Notes under the pieces: model-generated | Databases searched by the model: none | The model's input: only the letters and a program-made list of their open reading frames with translations | What the model was told of the DNA's origin: nothing | Position numbers and translations under genes: made by a program | Shown: positions 46,995-59,128 of the stretch, piece by piece | Layout of the letters: every line of letters starts with the position of its first letter | Position numbering within the stretch: the first letter of the stretch is position 1 | Source of the DNA: Amborella trichopoda | Taxonomy: Eukaryota > Streptophyta > Magnoliopsida > Amborellales > Amborellaceae | Length of the DNA stretch: 64,000 nucleotides | NCBI RefSeq assembly: GCF_000471905.2 | Contig: NW_006495648.1 | Location: 414,511-478,510, forward strand | Reading direction: 5' to 3'

Positions 46995-48400
46995 CTTACT
47001 ATCCCTTAGTTGGATCGTTCTTGTTTTGGCTAGTTTCTTCTTTATCTGCTTTCATTCACTTTTCACATTCATTTATGGCTACTGGTTTCTGTAACTGATT
47101 TATCTACTTATTCCCTGATTCAAGAGTGTCCCCAGGGAACAAGGTCCTTCGACTTCGTTCCCGAACATCCTCTTGAGGAAAGACCCCTTGTCTAGCTCCT
47201 AAGTCTTAACCTAAACCGGTGTGAGGAGGGACTTGAAGGTCCCTCACTCCCCATATCTTCGCTCTGGTGGAAACTCCACCAAGGTGCCTTGTATGGGTGG
47301 CACTTATGTTGCCCCACATAGCATGCACCTAGCCACTGGCAAGTCAGTTGCTGGTTGTGTTCCTGAGGTACGTCGGAAGGCTGCTCGGACCCTTTTTGTG
47401 AAAGGCAAGAAAGTTGTCATTGCTTCTGCTGGACGTCATAGGCTACACCCCACATTCCTACACCATTGGTCTCTATCCCTAGAGGCTCAACACATCGAGG
47501 TGGAAACCCTACAGTCTCCACCCCTCACACACACCACAAGAATCGTGGGTCACCCACTCGTGTCACACTTCGAGGCAACCCTTATGTTACCTCAAGTCCA
47601 TGTCTAAGAGCGAACCTTCCAAGGCTAGGTCTTGCACATGCCACTCATGTGCATCTCATTGCTCGGGGTAATGCCATTATTTTGCCAACCCGAGTACACA
47701 GGAGACTACCTTCTTGTCCTCCTCCTATGCACACACAAGTGCACCCTGTAAGGGACAGGCCTGCACCTATTCTCTTATAGACACCTGCTCATAGTTCTCG
47801 GCCTCCTAAGGTCAGATAACTTGCATGAGCCCTGGTTGACCCTCAGGTCTCCCGTAATCCTTCTTCAAGGGGTGCATATGCGTCGCATCTCAAACGTCCC
47901 CTCGTCCTTGACTCAACCCTCCTCATGTGTCGACCCTGCTCCTCCTTCATCGAGCAAGCACCTTCAGCCTTAGTACTCGAAGGTTTTCCCCAAGAGTACC
48001 ATCCTGAACCAACCCCAACACTTTAGTCATGTCTCTAAAGCTCATAAGAGAGCTCGGGGCATAGACCTCATGAAAGATCGAGTCCTTCACCCTCCATGGC
48101 CCAAGATGACTTCAGTTCCTGGTCCCCCATCCATTACCGCATTTGATGAAGAGAGCACTCTCTCGTGCGAGAAGAGTTGACTTGCCACGACTCAGATCAT
48201 AGTATTGACGAGAGGTCTATCAAAAACTCAAGGCTAAACACGATGGAGGTCTGCAAATTTCTAATAGGGAGGTGACCAAGGTAGTCAAAATAGCTAATCC
48301 CTTCTATCCCCTTCAAATAATGAAGCCTAAAGAAGAGCTTCATGAGCCCTATGTTGTGGTTACTGTTGCAGAAGAAGACCCGGCCGCTTACTAGCCATGG
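46995..48400 (+). pseudogene. Element F leader with conserved pre-gag ORF
   Basis: An open region from 47221 (M-R-R-D-L-K-V-P-H-S-P) runs for about 130 codons: a V-R-R-K-A-A-R-T-L-F-V-K-G-K-K block, then a Thr/His/Pro-rich part. It is conserved with the leader of E and, less well, with D and A. Ogre-type elements are known to carry an extra ORF upstream of gag, so this may be that ORF or an N-terminal Gag extension. No domain was recognised. Confidence 0.6.
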
Positions 48401-50700
48401 TCCCAAGACCATCGATAACATGTCCAAATGCTATCTGCGTATAGGAGTCGAGTTCAGTCAGGGCATGCTGACCCCTTGCCGACTGATCTACCACGTATGA
48501 CCCATCAAGCTCGCAAGCCTTCAGCTGCCATTAACGTTGACCTCCCTAGTGAAACGGTTAGCGTAATGGTCGTAAGCGAGCTCGGTGATGCTCAAGAGGA
48601 TCGTATGAATAAGTTTGAGGACATGGTGCAAGCGATGATGGAGAAGATCGATCGTATTGACGTGGCACGCCAGTCGGCTAACCATGAGGTCAATTCCCAT
48701 CATTCTGATGGTGCACCTCCACGGTAGCCCCCTCCGTCTACCTCACAGGACAATTCTGTCCCTCATCCGGTCTCTCAGTTAGATACTGATGCTATGATCA
48801 CCCATAGCTTAAAGAACAGACAAATTTCGGGATACATGGTGCAATACCTTATCAAAGACCTTACCCCTCCTATGTTGATCAGATCCCGTTCCCCTCAAAC
48901 TATAAGAAAGGGTAGTTTCCCTTATTCAGTGGAACCACCTCCCCAAACCAGCATATTGCCCACTTCTAGGTGGCATGTCGAGAAATAGTGGCTGATGGGA
49001 GACTTCTTCTCCGACAATTCATTGAGACCCTTGATGGCCCGACATTCCAATGGTATGCCTGACTTCGTCCAAACTTGGTGCATACATGGGAGGAGATGGA
49101 GAAACTGCTCTATCAACGCTTTTATGAGGTTGAGAGAGAGGTTCAAACTATTGAAATTCTCACCCTGACTCAAGACCCAGATGAACCCATGGATCAGTTC
49201 ATATCAAGATGGAGAAACTTGGCTTCTCGCCATCCTAATCCTATGCCTGAGAAGGAAGCAGTCTAGACTGGCGTGCTGAACATGCAACCTGAAATCGCTC
49301 TACATGTCGAGGCCACCAATCTGACCTCCATGTTAGAGTTGATCTCTAAATAAGTTCACATAGAAAGTTTGTCACACCATCATGGTGGGACACGACAATC
49401 ATCTACAAGTTCAGCAAACAACCGGGGCAATGGTAGCTCTCAGAATAACACACGGGGCAACCAACAAAAGGGGGTAATCAGTGAAGTCGTCATGGACACT
49501 GATTCAAAGAAGGCTCCCTCCCAAACATTGAACCTCTCTAAAGGATATCATTGAGGCCCTCATTCTGAAAGGTCAGATTAAGATAGAAGATTTGAAGAAG
49601 GCCTTTGGGGCAACTGAGGCTTCCCATGCCGTAACCATTCATGAGGAAGACAAAATGCTTGATATCCTCCACCCTTTTTTCATTCTAACGCTTCAGGAAG
49701 GCATAATCACACTGAAGTAGGCAAGGCATACCCACCTCCTTGCTAAGGGGACTGAAGATTGTTGGTGCCCATTCCATCAAATAAGAGGTCATTATTTGTC
49801 AAAATGCACAACTTTCCTTGATATATTTGCAGAGAAGATGCGGGAGTGTCAAGAATTTTACAGTCTCCCCATAACTGATCCCAAATCACTTATTCATCAG
49901 GGTAAGAAGATCTCATAAACAAGGACCTTCCTATCAATAACTCAGACTCTGCAGAACCCTCGACTTCCTAGCCATGGATGATCTACCATGGTCGAAGCAA
50001 ACTCAAGTCCTTAGGATGAGAAGCGGTTCACCACGATAGTGCGATTTTCCTCCCCAGCAAGACGAATCAAACAACGCTTTAGAAAAATGGAAAGAGAAGG
50101 GCATCAAGGGCTGCTCATCGAAAAAATGAGACTGCTCAACCCACAGTCAGGCAGGAATTTCTTAGGCCCCTTCCTCCATTGCCAACTTTGCTGAACTTCA
50201 TCCCCGACACGATCCTTTTTCCTTCTTCATCCTGTCAAGAAGACATTCACATGCCATATTCCACTCAGAAAACATCTGATGAGGATGACGACGCTAACAG
50301 CTCTACCCAGCGGTCTATACAAGGGAAAGATCTAAAAGACCCCTTGCAACCGTCCAATCTTGGTGATGATGTAAAAAGCTGCCCAGATTGGTCTGATGAG
50401 GGGAATGACCTTAAAAGTCCCCCACTTTCTAAACCTTTTACACCTTATTCTCCTTCTTCTCATTCTCGTTCTCCTATATCTTCTTCAGGTACGACCTTGA
50501 TGTGCCCAGACTTCGAGGCTCTCGACTGAGAATTCGAAGGATTCAATATAAGCAGGATGCAACGTAAGCGATTGAGAAAGACCGTGGCACAGGTAGCAGG
50601 ATTCCCAACAGTTGTTGATGCCTTGGTAGCTAAAGCTAAGGCATAGCCACCTACCACAAAGAAGCGTAAGAAGTCGAAGCCAAAGAAGCCCCAGTGGCTC
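48401..50700 (+). pseudogene. Element F gag (fossil)
   Basis: N-terminal region with V-S-V-M-V-V-S-E-L-G-D-A-Q-E-D and a short coiled coil (48540-48660), then the capsid-like core W-E-E-M-E-K-L-L-Y-Q-R-F-Y-E-V-E-R-E-V-Q and D-E-P-M-D-Q-F-I-S-R-W (49085-49215), a knuckle W-C-P-F-H-Q-I-R-G-H near 49765, and then an acidic and Lys-rich linker (50250-50700). Gag forms the particle and packages RNA. It is broken in several places. Confidence 0.85.
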
Positions 50701-52518
50701 CCTGAGCCTGACTTCAAGCAGAGATTAAGAGAGTCGAGGGGGAAAAGCTTCTATTCTCAGTCACATGGTACAAATTTCAGGAGCAATACCCACCATGGGG
50801 CTGATAAATCTCAGATCAGGGAGGACGCTGCAGCCTCCACCGCAGAAGTCGGGCACCTTGAACTTCCCCAGTCCACCACTGCCCCTTAATACAAAGACTA
50901 GTCTACCTATCCTACAGCTCCCTGGACTTCTTCCTAAGCCCAATACCTTAAACAATCCCAGTACCCTCCAATTTCCTGGGACCCCTTTTATCCCATACAC
51001 TCAGTCTCTTCTAAAACCTCAAACTTCCATCATTCAAACCAAGCCCCTGTGCAATCAAGTCAGCCAACCAGCCAGCTAAAATAAACCCTCTTTACCCAAA
51101 CCTGCTCCTCAACCCAATATACCCTCCAAATCAGTGCCAGGACCAAAAGCATAAGGCCTTGATCAAGAAAAGGTAAAAAATGATGTGATAGGACATCTAC
51201 GGAAGCTTCTAGCCCTTCTCAGTGTTTATGACACCCTCATGCTCTCAAAGGATTCCTGGATGGCTTTGATTCAAGCTCTCTCTGACCCAGAAGTGTACGA
51301 GACCGAAGTAGAACCTATCAAGGTAGACCAGGCAATTCTGCTAGGATATATGCCAAACACCTTTTCAGAAGACGATCTGCAGCTGGGGGAAAAGTTTCAT
51401 AATCGCCCTCTCTTTGTTACTAGTGAATTACATGGGAGAAGCCTACTGGCACAATAAGCCTTCGTTTTAAGTTCGGTGAGATGAACAATTACACACAGTT
51501 TCATGTAATTGACACCGACACTTCTTACAATATCCTCCTTGGTTGGCCATGACTCCATGACCAAGGGGTGGTTCCATCAACGTTGCATCAATTCTTCAAA
51601 TATAGCCGAGATGGGAGACATCATACGGTCTATGCTGACAAAAGACCGTTTCCTGTGGCCGAAATTCACTACACCGATGCTAAGTATTACTTCACAAATC
51701 TGGCTTCGCCTCAGAAGCCGAGTGATGAAGGTCACGAGTCTACAAGCAAGACTATGTCCTTGTCTCATGAATATGTTGAGGATGTTGGAAGGACGTTAGT
51801 GAATATGTTCAAGGAAAAAGAAAAGCAAGGCGAAATTTTATTCCTAACTACTCTTCACTCCAACATCCCAACCATCATCCCTCAAGAAACTCCCTCTTCG
51901 TTTGAAAATGAGTCTTCACATTCTGCCCCCAGTTCTGAGCCCCCTTGGCCGGAAAATGAATTCCCGGCTCTAAGGATCACCTATATGCCAGACCATCAGA
52001 AAGTCCTGCATATCCCCATTTCACTCTTGAAAGTCGAAGCTGTGCGACAACCGCGATGAATATTTTTTCAAAGTCTGGCTGCTATAAATATAGAAGATGT
52101 TCCTCAGACCGTTTTCCAGCCAAAAGTTTTACTTTTCCCTGACATCTCGGGAGAGAAGTTCGACAAAGGGCTACTTCCTCCCCCTCCAGGGCAAGATCCT
52201 CAAGCAAACTTGAGGACCGGAGTCTATAGTCTTCAGAGTCAATTGAAGGTGATGCGTACCACTTCAAAACATCTCAAAGAGTTTGTGCTAGAGACTAAAA
52301 GCTATGATGAGTTTGAAGTAAACACGCCACCAATAGAGGCCGAGGCCCCTCTTGATTGGATTGTCTATAACAACCAGGCTCACCAAATCATGAGGAAGAT
52401 GAACTATGAGCCTTTGGCCAATCAGATATTGAAAGGAAAAAACGCAACGACTCCCTATTTCAAAGCTATCCAAGCCACGACAGCCCATCATGGGGCTAGA
52501 CCAGGCCTAGAATATTAG
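50701..52518 (+). pseudogene. Element F protease region (fossil)
   Basis: A Pro-rich stretch comes first (50840-51080), then H-L-R-K-L-L-A-L-L-S-V-Y-D-T-L-M-L-S (51190-51250) and H-N-R-P-L-F-V-T (51400-51425), the usual entry into Tat-lineage protease. The C-terminal part has a S-Y-N-I-L-L-G word followed by V-P-S-T-L-H-Q-F-F near 51515-51600. The S-L-Q-S-Q-L-K-V-M-R segment near 52235 closes the frame. No reverse transcriptase follows. It is broken in several places. Confidence 0.8.
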
Positions 52519-52639
52519 TCTCTCCGGATAATGAAAGTATCGAGAGGCACATTAGGAAGAATCACATGAAGCGAAGTAAAAGTAAAGAGAGAATGAAATC
52601 ATACAGTAAAGTCAATCAAAAAGAGAAGAACTTTATTCA

Positions 52640-53239
52640 TCAGTCAAAACTTTTACAAGTACTGAAAAAAGGGGAAATGGGATGCTCAGAAACGATCAAT
52701 CATCTTATTGATCTCTGCGCTGCGCGCTTCTGGAGAAGTCTCGGTGCCTTGAAAACGTGCCTTCAGCTTCGCCACTGTTTGAGTCGCCTCTTTCATCACC
52801 ACAATTTTCGACTCAATTGTACGATCGAGTTCGAACAAATCTTCAACCAAAGAGGCCTCCTTGACCTTCCTTTGAGCCATCTCCATCTTAAGGCCCATGA
52901 ATTCTTCTTTCAGTATTCACATTGCCTCCCTGACTTCAATCATTCTCTTGAAGCTTCCTTGTGCCTCTCTCTTGAGGTCCTGCTGGCGCCCAGTTATCAT
53001 GGCTTTCTTCTCAATACAAGCATTTATCTTCTCGTGTCTGTTCGCCTCCTGATACTCCTCATTTTTCACCACCTTAATGGTCACATGATTTCCAAGGATG
53101 AAGGCCAAACCGTCACCAACAATAGGACTTTCCCATGATGGTTCACCTCTTACAATCGTATGGCCCACCCCCTGCGATCGTTCGTCTTCCGCCAGAACGT
53201 TTCCTATAGTGTCGGAAACCCATTGAAGAGCTTTCTCTC
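52640..53239 (-). pseudogene. Antisense extra ORF of element F, coiled-coil tail (fossil)
   Basis: On the minus strand this matches the C-terminal coiled-coil part of the E extra ORF: A-C-I-E-K-K-A-M-I-T-G, E-A-S-L-V-E-D-L, and the end E-I-N-K-M-I-D-R-F near 52690. The PMD-like part seen in E is not visible here. Orientation is opposite to gag, as in E. Confidence 0.72.
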
Positions 53240-53650
53240 CTATGTTTTTGCTTGAGTCTCACCTGAAACACACCGAAAAACTCCTACAAACTTCCCTTAA
53301 GTTCTTGAAAACTTGTGCAACAACATGAGCAGTGCCGAAAAACTTCCACAATCATCGGGAAACCCCTAAAAATCCCTACCAGAAAGGAAAACTATACCCG
53401 AAATTCCACTCTTTTACAGAAAAATTCCTAGAGGACTCTCCTCTCCATACTACTATCTCTGTAACTTCACCAATTATGGGCAAAATCCACACTCCGAGGG
53501 TTTTCTCTGCAAGACCCTTGTTGGAATTCTACTGTTTGCTGAAGAATCTTCCCTGTAAAACTCCTGCTGAAGTCTTACTGCTTGCCAAAACTTCAACCGG
53601 GCACACCCTCTCTTCACTGTTAAAGAAAACTAATGCTTAAGTTTTTACTC
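53240..53650. other. Conserved block next to the extra ORF (F copy)
   Basis: It is the inverted counterpart of 34943-35440 in E. It is open on the plus strand for about 100 codons from 53332, with P-C-K-T and T-L-S-S-L-L-K-K words shared with E. Function unknown. Confidence 0.45.
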
Positions 53651-53789
53651 TTAGTGAAAAATAAGGGAAAATGGGATTTTAATTGCATTGCCCTCAAAAG
53701 CCCTTCACAAACTTGGAATTCCAGTTGCATCTAAGGGAAGCCAAGCAACAATGAATCGGGTTAGGCTTTGAAACAAGGCCCGAGGTAAC

Positions 53790-54180
53790 TCTCATCGATC
53801 CATCGCCAGCGCTGGTTGACACAATGTTAGATGAATTTCCGAACAACCCTAGCGCCAGTTGACTAAGCACCAGGTGTGTTTCCAAATACAACCTCAACAC
53901 CGGTTGACTTAGCGCCGGGTGTGTCTCCAAAATGGCCCAACTCCGGTTAACTCATCACCGATTGTCTTCAGATCATACCACTGGTCATTCACAACGCCAA
54001 CTGAACAGCGCCGACTAACGCAGTGCCGGGTGAATTTCCAAATGACCCCAGCGCAAGTTAACTTAGCAGCAGTTGTCTTCAGATAATACCACGGGTCATT
54101 CACAATGCCAGCTAAACAACGCCAGTTCTGTTGTGAAAACTCAATGCCGATTGAATATTCGCAATAAGCCATCAACGCTA
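53790..54180. repeat. Tandem repeat with cgccggttgac/cttagcgc words (F copy)
   Basis: Several units of about 50 bases contain gcgccagttgacttagcgcc-like sequence and gtgtgtttccaaa. They match the 34560-34790 array of E in reverse and share the cggcgcta core with the LTR hairpin arrays. Confidence 0.72.
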
Positions 54181-56781
54181 CACGTGGCGTTGGTCGTATT
54201 TCAAGCAGTGTATGCCCTACAACTATCCTTAGTGGAGTTGTACCCAAGCCAAGATGTGTCATCCCTAGTGGACTATCACCCAGGCCATTGCACCTAAACT
54301 ATGACTTCCCCAATTGAGTCAGGAGCTGCCCCTCATCCACCACTAGGAGTGACACCCATACTGTGACCCATCATCCCCAATGAAGCTAGGGTCATTCTTA
54401 CTTCCCCAATCTCCAGTGGGTCAGCTTCACACTAATCTACCTTACCCCCAGGGAGTGGGGTTACCTGTTATAGAGTTTCATCTTTCACCCAGAGAGTATG
54501 CTTACCCCCTTTAACCTTAGTGAAGTCCACCTCTGTTGGTCATCCTTCATCAGGTCGCCATTTCTATCTGAGCCTTCTGCTTGTGTATGGCCTTCATCAT
54601 TTTATCCTCAGGGAGTAGGATTGCTATCCATAGACCTATTCCCCATGGATCCTCACCTACATGGCAACTCACACTACAGTCCATACTGCATGATCCTAAA
54701 CTGCTTAGCCTCAGTCCATAATGCACGACCTTAATCTGCTCAGCATCGGTCCATACTGCATGACCCTAAATTGCTCAGCCTTGGTCCATACTGCATGACC
54801 CTAAAAACTGCTTAGCCTCAATACATACTGCATGACCTTAATTTGCTCAACCTCGGTCCATACTGTATGACCCTAAATTGCTTAGCTGTGGTCCATATTG
54901 TGTGACCCTAAACTACTCAGCACCATGGTTCAAACTATATGACCTTAAACTGTAGCAGAGGTCTAGTTGCACGACCTTAAATTGCATGATCCTAGTTGTA
55001 TGAATTTAAATTGCATAACCATGGTCCAACTATATGACCTTAAGCCATAGTACACGTCCCAGCCGCATGACAATAAAAGGCTCAGCACCATGGTCCGAAC
55101 TATATGACCTTAAACTGTAGTGGAGGTCTAGTTACACGACCTTAAACTGCATGGTCCTAGTTGTATTACTTTAAACTGCATAACCACGGTTCAGCTATAT
55201 GACCTTAAACCATAGTGCACATCCTGGCTGCGTGACGATAAACTGCTTTGCCCAGGTCATGGAGGCATGACCATAAACTTGCCCCCACACATGCGCACAC
55301 GCCTTTACGTGAACTTTCACGCATGAATTTGCTAACCTACTAGTTGTGTGCGCGCACTACCTTCATTACCTCTCTAATAAGTTCATTCATTTCATCACCA
55401 TACATCATTCCCTAGTGAGTCTCACCCATGCTCAGAAAACGGTGAACCATTCTGCCATCCACACTCGTTGTAAGTTAGTGGGTCACCATCATCCATCTCT
55501 CATAGGTAGCCTTGAGCCATCTCCCCAAGTGAGCCAAACCACCACCATACTCACTCCATGGCCTTCATAGAATGCCATCCATCACCATTATAGTCCAGTT
55601 GTATGACCTTAAACCATAGTGCATGTTCAAGCCGCATGATATTAAACTGTTTCGCACAGGTCTCGGCGGCATGACCTTAAACATGCCCTCACAAAATAAA
55701 TAAAATAAAAATAAAAGAATAATGGGCATGGTGTTCACCTGAATAGGGAACTCTATGATAAAAATTGACAGACAGGCATGGTCATGAAACCATGAGCAAA
55801 AGAGTTTCGTGAATAAAAACTGGGCACGGTGAAAATCCGAGAGGGCATCGTGAGTAAAAATGGATGAAAATGGTGGACATGGCCAAAAGGTCATGGGTAA
55901 AAGAGCCCCAAATAAAAAGAAGTTCGTGAAAACAATCTCCACGGTGGTGCTTCTCAAGTTCAAGTGAAAATCCGCAAAAGAAGCTTGGACCAATAAACAG
56001 GTTGATGCAGCACTCGTCTCAATAGGCAGCTTCAACCCTCACTCAAAGGAAGAAAATCCCTGGTGGCATAAAACCAAGAATCCAAAAATATGAGCTTCAA
56101 GGAAAATATTTTGACAGTCTGAGTTCAGTTGCAAAAAGGACTAGAAAGACAAAAGACTCACCAAGATGGCAAGACAAGTCTCATGAGGAAGAACGTTATT
56201 CTCACGAGGTCACAAAACACACTCTACAAACAAACACTATGAAGGTAAGAAACTGACAAAGCAAGGGGAGAACCTGCAAGAGACTTCAGCTCGCCTAGAC
56301 GACAGGCCTAAACCTTCGGGACCGGCTAACAAAACTGCCCCGACTGAACCCCCTAGGCGAGACCAAAAGTGGTACTCAGATCAATAAAAGAAAACTTGGT
56401 GTATTAAAAAATAGTGCCTACCAAAGAAAACCAATGAACCTAGACCAAATGGGAACATTGCCCTTCACCAAAGCACTCAATTACCAGATGGGCCCGATTT
56501 TGACTAACGAGGTCATACAAAATCCTCAGATTCAAAATCACAAACAGTCCGCACGAGGGTGAGGACTTCCATAAGATCCTTAAAAAAAGTCTTTTCTTCC
56601 CCTAAAGTCTCCACGGACGGACCCGTGAATAATACATCCCTATGTTTGAGCATCCTAGTTACACCATTACGTGAATCTCCTCGATGTTCACATGGTCCTC
56701 TGGCTAGGAAGACAAAAAGTAAAAGCTGAAGAAATTTTTTTAAATGATTGTCCTTCTCACTTATCTTGAAGCACAACAATC
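54181..56781 (+). other. Element F 3' internal region with tandem repeats
   Basis: The region is collinear in reverse with 32003-34500 of E. It holds ccccagtgggt-type units (54230-54640) and tccatactgcatgaccctaa-type units (54660-55270). The part 55680-56780 matches E's 32003-33100 and has no convincing intact frame. I see no gene. Confidence 0.7.
54660..55270. repeat. Tandem repeat, ~40-45-bp units (catgaccttaaactgc type)
   Basis: Diverged units such as gtccatactgcatgacccta and cgaccttaaactgcatgg repeat more than ten times. It is the reverse-oriented counterpart of 33100-33930 in E. Confidence 0.82.
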
Positions 56782-56793
56782 GGTGGGACAAGC
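56782..56793 (+). other. Element F polypurine tract
   Basis: ggtgggacaagc lies immediately before the 3' LTR start at 56794 and matches the E tract at 31991-32002. Confidence 0.78.
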
Positions 56794-58095
56794 TGTTTGA
56801 ACGTATTTTTCAGCATCTTGGTCCCTGGTAGGAAGAAGGTCAATAAAGCTTATAAAATAGTGAAAATTCCCAAAAATTTTAGAATGGCCTCAAAATTGGT
56901 CAAGATCCTCATCAGCACTTCAAAAGATCACTTGCCAAGTTTAATCTTGATTAGACATGTCTAAGGTAGTGAACACAAAGAAAACATTTCAGCAAAATCG
57001 GTCTCTAACACCCTGAAACGGACCCTACAACTGGCACTCCATTTTTTGTGTCTCAAATCACTGTGGGACCACTGCCATTAGGTCTGGCACGATTGAAAAC
57101 CCCTATGGGCCAATTTTGGCTTAATCGGAGACTCCAGAACAAGGATATTAGTCAAACGTTGAAACAGGAAAGGCCGCACACTATTCCTGTGTGGCCTCAC
57201 TGCACCAAAACACCATTAAAGGTGGCTGTTTTAGAGTCATGAGCAGTCAATTTCGGGGCCCATAACTCACTGGTTCCAAGTCGGATCGCTCCCAAATTTG
57301 GTGAGTGTATACGTCTCATCAAGACTAACAATTTAATATGTGGTACACCCCGTGACAATGTTCGAGCAGGGAGAAAAACTAGAGAGAAGTTACCAATCTG
57401 CGAAGAAGTTGCAGAAAATTCAGCAGCAACATGCCTCGCTTGATGGACCAAATCATGACGCTCGCATAACGGATCAACAAGAAACTAATTTCATTGTGTG
57501 CGTAAGGTCTAGAACTGTCATTGGACCAAACCCCATACATGATGGACCGTCAAATTTCATGCACGAAGCTGATGAAATAACTAAAATTTCAGCCACCTGA
57601 TTCTAGATTTTAGCTAAAACTCAAAAGTTGCGAAATCTTCGTTCGGGCTCCAAATCGCGTCCCGTTTGTTTCCATGCAATCATGACGGCATTCTTAGTGC
57701 ACTACGATGAAAAATTTATAGAAAAACATCTAGGAACAAGTGCACTATCGATCCAAAGTTTCCAAGATTCAAACAAATTTCAAGTCTAGTAATCGTGGCT
57801 TAAAAACATGACTCATGGCTCGAAGTCGGTATCAAAACGATTGCCATGTGGAGCCCTACAAGAAAATAATAATCTTTCGATCAAACGGGCATTAAAACAC
57901 CCTCGAGTCAGCCATGGAAGATCAAGCAAGATCTCGGGCAGCAGCAGGACTGTTCTGGAATCCCATACATTCTTAGGCCAGGGCAAAACAATCCTTTTGC
58001 ACCCATTTTTTAGAATTTCTTTTAATTTAATTAAATCTTAATTTTCAGGAATTTGATCTAATTTTGATCAATCCACCCATGTTTGGGCATAATTC

Positions 58096-58103
58096 TATAT
58101 AAA
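58096..58103 (+). promoter_or_regulatory. TATA box of element F 3' LTR
   Basis: tatataaa sits in the same position as 45051-45058 of the 5' LTR. It could once have driven transcription outward. Confidence 0.65.
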
Positions 58104-58428
58104 CAGGCACTGCCTCATTGTAAAAGGACTCTCGATTCATTCTTTGAGGATTCCATAAAATTTCCATTCTTGTATGAGCCTGTGATTACGTCTTGGAGAG
58201 AGAGAGAGGAGAGAGAAGAAAAGGGTTGTTACCCTTCAGGTAGGTAACTTTCTCTCTATATCCCTCTTTCTCTCTCCTCCCTACTCTCTTCTCCCTTTCT
58301 CTCTCTTCTCTCCCTCTTCTATTTCTTCTATCTTTCTCTCTCTCTTTATCTCTTCTTTCTTCTCTCTCCTTTCTCTTCCCATCTCTCTCTCTTTTCTCTC
58401 ATCTTCTCTTCTTATCTCCATCTTCTTT

Positions 58429-59128
58429 TGTCAACTAGCGAGGCCTAGCGCCTGTTGGTCTTCTCTATCTTCTTTTGTCAACTAGCGAGGCCTAGCGTCG
58501 GTTGGTCTTCACTCTCTTCTTCTATCAACTAGCGAGGCTTAGTGTCGGTTGGTCTCCTCTCTATTCTTCTATCAGTCAGCGAGACCTAGCGCCGGTTAGT
58601 CTTCTTTATCTTCTTCTGTTAACTGGTGAGACCTAGAGTCGATTGGTCTTCTCTATCTTCTTCTATCAATTGGCGAGGCCTAACGTCAGTTGGTCTTCTA
58701 TATCTTCTTCTGTTAACTGGTGAGGCCTAGCAGAAGTTAGTCTTCTCTATCTTCTTTTGTCAACTGGTGAGGCCTAGCGTCGATTGGTCTTCTCGCTCTT
58801 CTTCTATCAACTGGAGAGGCCCAGCGTCGGTTGGTCTCCTCTCTCTTCTTCCATCAGTCAGTGAGGCCTAGCGTCGGTTTGTCTTCTCTCTCTTCTTCTA
58901 TCAGTCTATGAGACTTGGCACCTGTTGGTCTTCTATCTCTTCTTCTGTCAGTCAGCGAGACCTAGCACCGATTGGTTTTCCATCTCTTCTTCTATCAGTT
59001 GGCGAGACTTAGCGTAAGTTGGTTCTCTTGATCTCTTCTCATCTGACACAATCGACGAAGCCTAGCGCCGATTGCTTCTTCTCTCTCCCATCTCCTAAAA
59101 CAGTTGGTAATGTCTAGCGTCAACTGCA
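58429..59128. repeat. Hairpin minisatellite in element F 3' LTR
   Basis: About 14 units match 45412-46212. The last units pair caatcg/cgattg (near 59049) and cagttg/caactg (near 59100), where the 5' LTR has cagtcg/cgactg-type arms. Confidence 0.86.
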
